Below, in pieces: positions 6,993 through 11,334 of a stretch of DNA of 11,334 nucleotides. A program made the translations under genes and the position numbers. The stretch comes from Thermoplasmatota archaeon (lineage in GTDB: Archaea > Thermoplasmatota > E2 > DHVEG-1). The stretch covers positions 1-11,334 of the forward strand of contig JAHJFH010000192.1 in NCBI GenBank assembly GCA_018824925.1, read 5' to 3'. Every line of letters begins with the position of its first letter. Position 1 is the first letter of the stretch. The notes below the pieces were generated by a model. It worked only from the letters and a program-made list of their open reading frames with translations, was not told where the DNA came from and made no database searches.

Positions 6993-7184
6993 TTAGATAC
7001 CTGCTCGAAAATCATCACAGGGTTCTTCATCCTCCATCGGTCGAGCATTTTCAGGGTGATCTGGTTGCAAGCAGATATCCAAGGGTAATTGTTCCATTAG
7101 TTTTCCACAACATTTTGGAACAGTGGCTCCTTTTTTTACAGTTGCAGTGCGCTTACATGTTTGACATTCGTATTTATCTGGCAT
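6993..7184 (-). CDS. Desulforedoxin-like small metal-binding protein
   Basis: A 63-residue protein with C7-x2-C10 and adjacent C25-C26 in VPKCCGKLMEQL. This CxxC...CC arrangement is that of desulforedoxin and of the N-terminal domain of desulfoferrodoxin, which bind a rubredoxin-type Fe(SCys)4 centre. The C-terminal half (LDICLQPDHPENARPMEDEEPCDD) is acidic with two more cysteines (C38, C56) and lacks the superoxide reductase His residues, so it is not a full desulfoferrodoxin. A zinc site is also possible. The TATA box TTTAAATA at 7222-7229 and ribosome site GGGAG at 7194-7198 support the start at 7184. A role as a small electron carrier or stress-related metalloprotein is inferred from motif and neighbours. 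Confidence 0.75.
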   Translation of the reverse strand: MPDKYECQTCKRTATVKKGATVPKCCGKLMEQLPLDICLQPDHPENARPMEDEEPCDDFRAGI

Positions 7185-7193
7185 AAAATCGTA

Positions 7194-7230
7194 CTCCCAT
7201 AGATTAGAGATTAGATCTACCTATTTAAAC
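7194..7230 (-). promoter_or_regulatory. TATA box and ribosome site for the desulforedoxin-like/zinc-ribbon operon
   Basis: Minus-strand GTTTAAATAG (7221-7230) is a good archaeal TATA box. A start about 25 bp downstream would fall near 7200, giving a short leader with GGGAG (7194-7198) nine bases before ATG 7184. Confidence 0.5.
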
Positions 7231-7334
7231 ATTCCATATACAGTTTCCATAATCGCAATAATATGAGGCCACTCAAAATACTCCGCAAGTTGAAAAAGAT
7301 CGTAATAGAAAATCCTACATTTCTTGGTCGCAAA
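7221..7334 (-). pseudogene. Possible remnant of a protein C-terminus (37 codons, no start codon)
   Basis: Between the cupin and desulforedoxin genes the minus strand has a protein-like reading frame ending in TAG at 7221-7223, with segments DLFQLAEYFEWPHII and AIMETVYGMFK. It contains no ATG, GTG or TTG in a useful position and is closed by TAA upstream. It might be the leftover 3' end of a decayed gene. Its stop overlaps the TATA box of the next operon, so it may equally be chance. I do not recognise a family. Confidence 0.25.
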
Positions 7335-7341
7335 TTACAGA

Positions 7342-7677
7342 TCAACCTTTTGGGATATATCGGGTTTTTTCATTAAAAAAAATTATTGCTGCATACCCTG
7401 CAAAGACTTTTGCGGCATGAACAACATCCTTCGGAATAAAAAAATGATCCCCCTTTACGTAACGAATTGATTTCCCATTAATAAACAAATCAACGCAGCC
7501 ATTGAGAACAATTTCCCATTGATCATCATGAGTATGTTTTGGAATTTCAACAGCTTGATTGAATTGAAGAAAAACAATTTGTTTATCAATTCCCTGAAAT
7601 ATATATCCCTCAACTCCTTGTAATGCAATATCCACCTTCGGTAATGATTTAATTGGTTCTGAAAATAGTTCGACCAT
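7342..7677 (-). CDS. Single-domain cupin (cupin_2)
   Basis: A small cupin of 111 residues from ATG 7677. Motif 1 reads IPKHTHDDQWEIVLNG, i.e. HxH-x4-E-x4-G with both metal-ligand His and the Glu. Motif 2 reads GDHFFIPKDVVHAAKVF, supplying the last His. All four usual metal ligands are therefore present, unlike in many regulatory cupins. The frame is open further upstream to ATG 7689 and TTG 7710. I prefer 7677 because EELF-type starts followed by PIKSLPK look like the natural N-terminus, but a TATA-like TTTTACATTT upstream also fits a leaderless start at 7689. Function is unknown; such proteins bind small molecules or catalyse simple isomerase or oxygenase reactions. Confidence 0.8.
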   Translation of the reverse strand: MVELFSEPIKSLPKVDIALQGVEGYIFQGIDKQIVFLQFNQAVEIPKHTHDDQWEIVLNGCVDLFINGKSIRYVKGDHFFIPKDVVHAAKVFAGYAAIIFFNEKTRYIPKG

Positions 7678-7766
7678 ATGTCTTACCATTACAAATTTTA
7701 TGTACGACAAATGTAAAACTGCTATATCAATCCACAGGTAATTCTAACACAAACTCAATCAAAACC

Positions 7767-7775
7767 TTTTTAAAA
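7767..7775 (+). promoter_or_regulatory. TATA-type promoter of the glutaredoxin/FTR-rubredoxin pair
   Basis: AAAACC followed by TTTTTAAAA looks like a BRE plus TATA box. Its centre lies about 26 bp before ATG 7797, predicting a leaderless mRNA; no ribosome site precedes that ATG. Confidence 0.55.
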
Positions 7776-7796
7776 TTACAACCGTAACACCCAACA

Positions 7797-8081
7797 ATGA
7801 GAACAACAAAAGTACCAGGTACCAACAACAATCATTCTGTTCTTGTATTCACCTTAAGTACCTGTGGTTGGTGCAGAAAAACTAAGGAACTCCTCAAAGA
7901 TCTTAATGTCCAATATGAATATATTGACCTGGACCAAATTGATAGTATTGAACAAACAACGACACGTGCAGAATTGAAAAAATATAACCCACGTTGTAGT
8001 CTCCCAACATTAGTTATCGATAATGGTAAACTTGTTATTATTGGTTATAAAGATCATGAAATTCGTGAGGTGTTCAACTGA
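7797..8081 (+). CDS. Glutaredoxin-like (NrdH-type) thiol protein with CGWC active site
   Basis: A 94-residue thioredoxin-fold protein. The first strand VLVFTLSTCGWC carries the redox pair C23/C26. LLKDLNVQYEYIDLD is the second helix-strand unit, and SLPTLVIDNG contains the cis-proline P70 preceded by an additional cysteine C67. IGYKDHEIREVF is the C-terminal helix. CGWC is unusual relative to CPYC glutaredoxins and CGPC thioredoxins. The gene lies 26 bp upstream of the ferredoxin:disulfide reductase-type gene and shares its promoter, so it is the obvious candidate for the thiol protein that the reductase reduces. That partnership is inferred from adjacency. Confidence 0.87.
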   Translation: MRTTKVPGTNNNHSVLVFTLSTCGWCRKTKELLKDLNVQYEYIDLDQIDSIEQTTTRAELKKYNPRCSLPTLVIDNGKLVIIGYKDHEIREVFN

Positions 8082-8107
8082 CCACAATAATAGAAATACA
8101 TAACTCA

Positions 8108-8584
8108 ATGAAAGATAATGCTAAAAAAAATGGATATTATCTTTGCCCAGACCCTGACTTACTAAAAAATCTCCTTAATGGACTGAAAACGAATGATGAC
8201 CGCTACGGTTATAGTGCTTGTCCCTGCCGAATCGCTTGCGGTAATAAACAATATGATGCAGATATTATTTGCCCCTGTGAATACCGGGATGTTGATGTCA
8301 ATGAATATGGTATGTGCTATTGCGGGCTTTTTGTCAATAAAGCTTTCCATGATGCTCCCAAGGAGATGGGGAGTATTCCTGAACGAAGACCAATAGAAAT
8401 ACAGGATGCTGCGATGGATGCTACAACAAAACCAGCAAAATCCCGGCAATCTAAACAAAATAAAAACATCCAAATATGGCGGTGTGTTGTCTGTGGTTAT
8501 TTAGCCGCTCGTGAATTACCACCACCTATTTGTCCAATCTGTAAAGCGAAGGCAGAACGATTTGAACCATTTACACTAAAATAA
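8108..8584 (+). CDS. Ferredoxin:disulfide reductase: FTR catalytic domain fused to a rubredoxin-like domain
   Basis: Residues about 10-95 are the ferredoxin:thioredoxin reductase catalytic domain with three CxC motifs: C38-P-C40, C55-P-C57 and C70-Y-C72. By analogy with plant-type FTR, C40 and C72 would be the redox disulfide and the others hold the active-site [4Fe-4S] cluster. The His of the plant CHC motif is Tyr here, which I believe is common in the archaeal group. After a polar linker (about 96-122), residues 124-156 form a rubredoxin-like domain with C126-x2-C129 and C142-x2-C145. Methanosarcina acetivorans has a characterised ferredoxin:disulfide reductase of this domain plan. Reaction: electrons from reduced ferredoxin reduce a protein disulfide, here probably that of the preceding glutaredoxin. 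Confidence 0.9.
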   Translation: MKDNAKKNGYYLCPDPDLLKNLLNGLKTNDDRYGYSACPCRIACGNKQYDADIICPCEYRDVDVNEYGMCYCGLFVNKAFHDAPKEMGSIPERRPIEIQDAAMDATTKPAKSRQSKQNKNIQIWRCVVCGYLAARELPPPICPICKAKAERFEPFTLK

Positions 8585-8599
8585 CTCCCTTAAATCGGT

Positions 8600-9034
8600 T
8601 TAAGCCATTTCTTGAATACGATTGATAATCCGTTGTTTATCCGCCTCAGATAACTCCTGATCCATCTTTGGATACAGTTCCTCTTCCTCAAATGTTTTAT
8701 GGCGAAATAGAAGTTCTTTAAAACCGACGAAATCGCTAGAATGCCCAATTAATGCATCCCGACGCATTACACGAAGCCGGTTAATAATCTCATTGTGTTC
8801 TTTAATTAACTCAGGTAGCATTTTAAAACCTATGGATACATTTTTGGGTTGATACGAAGTAAATATCGCTTTTTCCTCTGTAAAAACATGTTTTTCAAAA
8901 GCCCATTCAAATGCATCAAATGCCTTTATTGCTGACTCAGAATCCTTAGATATACTTTTTTCAACTTTATTTAATAAAGAAATAAGTCGACCATGATCCT
9001 TAATCATTAAATCTAAAATCGCCTGAGCTTTCAT
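8600..9034 (-). CDS. Hemerythrin-like (HHE domain) di-iron protein
   Basis: A 144-residue four-helix bundle with the full ligand set of hemerythrin-like domains: H14 (KDHGRL), H49 with E53 (EKHVFTEEKAIF), H80 (KEHNEI), and H112 with E116/E117 (RHKTFEEEELYPKMD). These residues hold a non-haem di-iron centre that binds O2 or NO, or senses or stores iron. No fused signalling domain is present, so it probably acts as a soluble O2/NO or iron-handling protein. It converges on the FTR-rubredoxin gene (stops 15 bp apart) and diverges from the broken transporter gene. Its presence among thiol-redox genes fits an oxygen-protection role, which is inferred. Confidence 0.88.
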   Translation of the reverse strand: MKAQAILDLMIKDHGRLISLLNKVEKSISKDSESAIKAFDAFEWAFEKHVFTEEKAIFTSYQPKNVSIGFKMLPELIKEHNEIINRLRVMRRDALIGHSSDFVGFKELLFRHKTFEEEELYPKMDQELSEADKQRIINRIQEMA

Positions 9035-9174
9035 AGAGATATGGCACGCCCCTATACATCACTAATATTGAGACATAATCTTAATCTACTTAAAACTTCG
9101 GATTGATCTTGTTTTATATCGAGTAACCCAAATGCTAAATACCAATAACATTTACCACATCCCCGACTATAGTT

Positions 9175-10255
9175 ATGGAGCTGTTTATTACCATCTTTGA
9201 ATCCGTTGCTGTACTGCTTGGAATTGGATTTTGAATAATTAGAAAAAAAAGTACTTCCAGAAACTACCATTGGGCTCCTTTCACCATTGGCTCTAGAAAT
9301 TGCACTTCCTAGCCTGGTTTTTGTCCGTATCTTACAAGAATTCTCTCCTGAAACATTTCCAGATTGGTGGACTAAGCCGCTCTGGTGGTTATTATTTATG
9401 GGATTGGTTGCAGTATTTACCTATACGTTTTCCTTTATTTCAAAACCAGAGACTCGTAATGAATTCCGCATCAGTCTTTTTTATCAAAACGCAATCTTTT
9501 TCCCACTTGCTATTCTCAGCGGAATGTTTGGAGACTCTTCATCTTATTTAGTATATTTATATTTATTTACTCCATTCTACCCTGCATTTTTCTTCAATAC
9601 ATATCATATATTTTTTAAACAAAAAATAAGATCGTTGAATTGGAAACGAATTTTCAATAATGTTCTTATCGCAACTCTTCTCGGTCTTGTTCTTGTTTTG
9701 GTAAATTTTGTGATTTTTGTTCCGGGTTTCGTTGTTCAGATATTTATTCTCCTTGGCGCAATGGCCCTTCCATTAATCATGATAATAATTGGTGGAAATA
9801 TTTATCTTGATTACCAAAAAAAGCGGCGTTTGTATATTGGAGAACTTATTAAATTTGTAATAATAAAAAATATTGTGTTTCCACTGGTTCTTCTAGCCGT
9901 AATTATAGTACTTCAACCAGCATATCATATTGCTCTTATTTTTATGCCACAAGCAGCTATTCCACCAGTAAGTTCCATTCCAATTTTTACCAAACGTGCG
10001 GGAGGTAATCATGGTATTGTTAATCAATTTGTTGTTGCTAGTTTCATTGCATCATTATTAACGATTCCGATAATGATTTCACTTTTCAGTTATTTTTGGT
10101 TTGTATCCTCAGATGGACAAGAATCGCAGGCGATTGGGAATAATCCACGTTCAATTAATATTCGACAGATTCGACAGGTTTCTGGAACAACGGTTGATCC
10201 ACCGTTTTCAATGATTCTTTCCGCAGATTTGTTGATTTCTTTAAGAACACTGTGA
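9175..10255 (+). pseudogene. AEC (auxin efflux carrier)-family transporter, disrupted
   Basis: A multi-spanning membrane protein of the AEC family (PF03547 type). ATG 9175 opens MELFITIFESVAVLLGIGF, the first membrane helix, but TGA follows at 9232-9234. The homologous sequence then continues as IIRKK in that frame and jumps to the +1 frame within an A8 tract (9243-9250), giving KKVLPETTIGLLSPLALEIA and the remaining helices to about 10099 (ISLFSYFW). Without these two lesions the protein would be about 308 residues, the family norm. The natural stop is also missing: the frame runs on for about 50 codons opposite the HTH gene to TGA 10253. A TTG at 9287 with no ribosome site could give a truncated product lacking helix 1. 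Homopolymer sequencing error could explain the A8 shift, but not the TGA. Confidence 0.75.
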
Positions 10256-10440
10256 TCAACGATTTTAATTTTACCGCGTTTTTTAGAGAGATATTGACAC
10301 ACTGCGGCGGGTGTAATACCGAGCTTATAGGCTGTTTCTTTTTGGTTTAGTCCATAATTATTTATCATGCTTTCTGCGATTTCTTTTCGGATAACGGGAA
10401 GACCATTCCACATCATATATTCGCAGGGTGTCCGTTTCAT
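10090..10440 (-). CDS. COG2522-like HTH transcriptional regulator with C-terminal cysteine cluster
   Basis: A 116-residue archaeal regulator. The helix-turn-helix lies at about 31-56 (LNQKETAYKLGITPAAVCQY, then LSKKRGK). The PCEYMMW start resembles the PCEYxxW beginning that I remember in COG2522 proteins. Four C-terminal cysteines, C89-x2-C92 and C105-x2-C108, are arranged to bind Zn or an Fe-S cluster; C6 and C48 are additional. A metal, redox or oxidant sensor role is plausible but inferred. The promoter TATTTATATA is 20-30 bp upstream and predicts a leaderless mRNA from ATG 10440. The gene faces the region carrying a 14-bp palindrome and the ogg gene, so it may regulate itself and ogg. 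Its 3' end overlaps the run-on end of the broken AEC transporter. Confidence 0.82.
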   Translation of the reverse strand: MKRTPCEYMMWNGLPVIRKEIAESMINNYGLNQKETAYKLGITPAAVCQYLSKKRGKIKIVDHSVLKEINKSAERIIENGGSTVVPETCRICRILIERGLFPIACDSCPSEDTNQK

Positions 10441-10460
10441 ATAGAATAAATCATCGTTAT

Positions 10461-10470
10461 TATATAAATA
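10461..10470 (-). promoter_or_regulatory. TATA box of the HTH regulator
   Basis: Minus-strand TATTTATATA is centred about 25 bp from ATG 10440, as expected for a leaderless archaeal transcript. Confidence 0.5.
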
Positions 10471-10478
10471 ATTAATGG

Positions 10479-10489
10479 TTGTTAATCAA
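10479..10489. promoter_or_regulatory. TTGTTAA-containing element near the HTH promoter
   Basis: TTGTTAATCAA is an imperfect palindrome sharing TTGTTAA with the perfect palindrome at 10582-10595. It lies just upstream of the HTH TATA box, so it is a candidate site for autoregulation. AT-rich DNA makes a chance match likely. Confidence 0.3.
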
Positions 10490-10560
10490 TAAACTATTTA
10501 GATAAATTAAGGAAGGAACATTTTTCGATAATTAAATAAAAATTCATAAGTAAATGCAAA

Positions 10561-10570
10561 TATTTAAATA
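10561..10570 (+). promoter_or_regulatory. TATA-type promoter upstream of the palindrome
   Basis: TGCAAA followed by TATTTAAATA looks like a BRE plus TATA box. The predicted transcription start near 10591 falls inside the palindrome at 10582-10595. Confidence 0.45.
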
Positions 10571-10581
10571 CTGTATGCTCA

Positions 10582-10595
10582 TTAACAATTGTTAA
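10582..10595. promoter_or_regulatory. 14-bp perfect palindrome, candidate operator
   Basis: TTAACAATTGTTAA is a perfect palindrome lying at the predicted start point of the promoter at 10561-10570. A dimeric regulator bound there would block transcription. The divergently encoded HTH protein is the natural candidate, but no binding site for this protein is known to me. Confidence 0.45.
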
Positions 10596-10606
10596 CGAGG
10601 GATTTA

Positions 10607-10696
10607 TTGATAAAAAACATAACAAATCTAACACCTTTACAATTCACCAATTCACACCAAGAGATAAAAAAGGCAGTACGGAGGATGTTTTTTTAA
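10607..10696 (+). CDS. Possible 29-codon leader ORF or remnant of an ogg N-terminus
   Basis: GAGGGA at 10597-10602 precedes a TTG at 10607 and a short frame ending in TAA at 10694-10696. The product would include NITNLTPLQFT and EIKKAVRRMFF. It loosely resembles the N-terminus of the downstream glycosylase (AITNLIITPIKFT), so it could be a leader peptide, a decayed duplicate start or chance. The spacing to the ribosome site is short (4 bases) and TTG is a weak start. Confidence 0.2.
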   Translation: MIKNITNLTPLQFTNSHQEIKKAVRRMFF

Positions 10697-10756
10697 ATAC
10701 ATCACATCCTTTCCTCCTCTCCTCACCGCCCTCCATAACTGACCTTTTTTTATCTC
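10661..10756. repeat. Large imperfect inverted repeat (hairpin or MITE-like)
   Basis: The left arm at 10661-10684 (GAGATAAAAAAGGCAGT then GGAGG) pairs with the right arm at 10730-10756 (CCTCC then ACTG, CC, T7, ATCTC). About 22 base pairs form, with one bulged A, a 6-versus-7 A/T tract and a small internal loop. The 45-base loop holds an alternative stem, AGGATGT (10682-10688) with ACATCCT (10704-10710). It could be an RNA hairpin acting as terminator or leader structure for ogg, or the termini of a small mobile element. The flanks CACCAA and CATCAA are similar but not identical. Confidence 0.5.
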
Positions 10757-10762
10757 CATCAA

Positions 10763-10780
10763 AATATTAATAAATTAAAC
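10763..10780 (+). promoter_or_regulatory. TATA-type promoter candidate for ogg
   Basis: AATATTAATAAATTAAAC lies 50-65 bp before the proposed ogg start. It would give a start near 10798 and a leader of about 30 bases containing the ribosome site GAGGGGAG (10817-10824). Confidence 0.35.
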
Positions 10781-10827
10781 CCCCGTTAATCTTATTCTCA
10801 CACAAAAAACCTATCAGAGGGGAGTCT

Positions 10828-11334
10828 ATACCCACACTTACCACCGCTATCACGAACCTCATAATTACTCCAATCAAATTCACTGTTGCCAACCGAATTA
10901 CTACCTTCAAAAATATCCCAAAAACCTGCCCCGACACACTTTTCCAAGAACTCTGCTTCTGCATACTAGCTGCAAACTACAATTCAGAACGAACTCTTAA
11001 AATACAACACACTATCGGCCACTACTTCCCCACAGCAACACTCCCTGAACTTACCAATCACCTCAAAACCGTAGGATACCGATACCCAAATACCCGCGCT
11101 CATTATATAATCGAATCACAAAAACACAAAAACCAAATACCAAAAATCCTAAACGCCCATACGGGCGAAAACCTCAGAGAATGGTTCGTAAAAAATATCA
11201 AAGGACTCGGCTACAAAGAAGCTAGTCACTTCCTCAGAAACATCGGATACGACGACTATGCTATTATAGATTTTCACATAATCGATATACTTAGGTCTTA
11301 TGGATACATACAAAAACCAAAAACTCTTACAAAA
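10828..11334 (+). CDS. Ogg2-type 8-oxoguanine DNA glycosylase/AP lyase, partial, with apparent ATA start
   Basis: The frame reads 169 codons to the window end. FQELCFCILAANYNSERT, then TRAHYIIESQKHKN, NIKGLGYKEASHFLRN and DDYAIIDFHIIDIL are the archaeal Ogg2 hallmarks: a helix-hairpin-helix with catalytic Lys130 and Asp148. It should excise 8-oxoguanine from DNA and nick the AP site. The frame contains no ATG, GTG or TTG between the upstream TAA (10771-10773) and the conserved core. ATA 10828 lies 7 bases after GAGG of GAGGGGAG. Numbering from it places the Lys and Asp within one residue of Methanocaldococcus Ogg (K129/D147, from memory). Either ATA serves as start, or an ATG was lost. Codon use is A/C-rich with many CTC, ACC, AAC and TAC, unlike the other genes here, hinting at transfer. 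Confidence 0.82.
   Translation, partial: MPTLTTAITNLIITPIKFTVANRITTFKNIPKTCPDTLFQELCFCILAANYNSERTLKIQHTIGHYFPTATLPELTNHLKTVGYRYPNTRAHYIIESQKHKNQIPKILNAHTGENLREWFVKNIKGLGYKEASHFLRNIGYDDYAIIDFHIIDILRSYGYIQKPKTLTK

Larger units (their letters stand above)
10441..10827. other. Regulatory/intergenic stretch between the HTH regulator and ogg
   Basis: This 387-bp stretch holds no established gene. The first 170 bp are extremely AT-rich and carry the HTH promoter, a TTGTTAATCAA element (10479-10489), and a plus-strand TATA box with a 14-bp palindrome. The rest holds a 29-codon ORF with uncertain start, a large imperfect inverted repeat, a second plus-strand TATA box and the ogg ribosome site. From about 10610 the plus strand is A/C-rich and poor in G, like the ogg coding sequence itself. 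Confidence 0.6.

Noticed and set aside
6993..7184. Full desulfoferrodoxin (superoxide reductase)
   Set aside because: Only the CxxC...CC desulforedoxin-type part is present. The His-rich superoxide reductase domain is missing and the protein is only 63 residues.
9052..9270. Minus-strand open frame of 72 codons opposite the transporter start
   Set aside because: It lies entirely over the hemerythrin-AEC intergenic region and the AEC N-terminal coding sequence. It has a low-complexity Ser/Asn-rich product and no ribosome site, so it is a shadow.
259..10440. General reassignment of TAG to a sense codon
   Set aside because: korA and the PAC2 gene both end in TAG at positions that give natural C-termini. 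PAC2 would lose its HbYX tail and korA would fuse to korB, which has its own ribosome site. Only the yjbQ codon looks out of place.
10582..10756. Insertion sequence or CRISPR-type repeats
   Set aside because: There is no transposase and no regularly spaced repeats. Only a single palindrome and a single inverted repeat are visible.
10767..10964. Minus-strand open frame of 65 codons opposite ogg
   Set aside because: It is antisense to the conserved Ogg2 core and explained by the G-poor composition of the other strand.
1..11334. tRNA or rRNA genes
   Set aside because: Reading both strands I saw no T-loop, anticodon-stem or acceptor arrangement and no conserved rRNA stretches.

Overview
The window looks like part of an AT-rich genome from an anaerobic archaeon. 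The evidence is a ferredoxin-dependent 2-oxoacid oxidoreductase pair, a PAC2-family proteasome chaperone homologue ending in an HbYX tripeptide, a ferredoxin:disulfide reductase-type protein (FTR catalytic domain plus rubredoxin domain), an Ogg2-type 8-oxoguanine glycosylase, a COG2522-like regulator, TATA-type promoters about 25 bp from start codons, and a mix of leaderless starts and GGAGG-type ribosome sites. I cannot fix the lineage; a euryarchaeal/Thermoplasmatota-type group is a guess.

Layout. Positions 1-142 (minus) hold the start of a stand-alone Lrp/AsnC ligand-binding (RAM) protein, divergent from an operon of the fused alpha/gamma and beta subunits of a 2-oxoacid:ferredoxin oxidoreductase (259-2841) and a small nitroreductase (2869-3441). 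Convergent to these are a PAC2 protein (3445-4224) and, upstream of it, a HAD phosphatase (4303-4908). A YjbQ-family gene follows (4999-5409); it is interrupted by an in-frame amber codon exactly where the family's conserved Trp should be.

Positions 5442-9034 are a redox and oxidative-stress neighbourhood: a dihydrolipoamide dehydrogenase-like flavoprotein, a 40-residue CxxC/CxxC zinc-ribbon protein, a desulforedoxin-like protein, a cupin, a glutaredoxin-like protein directly upstream of the FTR-rubredoxin protein, and a hemerythrin-domain protein. The likely connection is that ferredoxin reduced by the oxidoreductase feeds the FTR-rubredoxin protein, which reduces the CGWC glutaredoxin and so supplies thiol reducing power; the small metal proteins and hemerythrin would handle O2, peroxide or iron. 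This link is inferred from gene content.

Positions 9175-10255 hold an AEC-family transporter with an early TGA, a frameshift in an A8 tract and a lost natural end, so it is probably a pseudogene. A COG2522-like HTH regulator with four C-terminal cysteines (10090-10440, minus) faces about 390 bp of regulatory DNA. That DNA has two TATA-type promoters, a 14-bp perfect palindrome at a predicted transcription start, a large imperfect inverted repeat and a 29-codon ORF. It leads into an Ogg2-type glycosylase whose only sensible start is ATA at 10828; the gene runs off the window.

The most notable signals are the amber codon in yjbQ, the ATA start of ogg, the broken transporter (three separate changes, each explainable as G to A on the plus strand), the compact FTR-rubredoxin/glutaredoxin/metal-protein neighbourhood, and the HTH-palindrome-ogg arrangement. 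No CRISPR array, tRNA, rRNA or insertion sequence was found.
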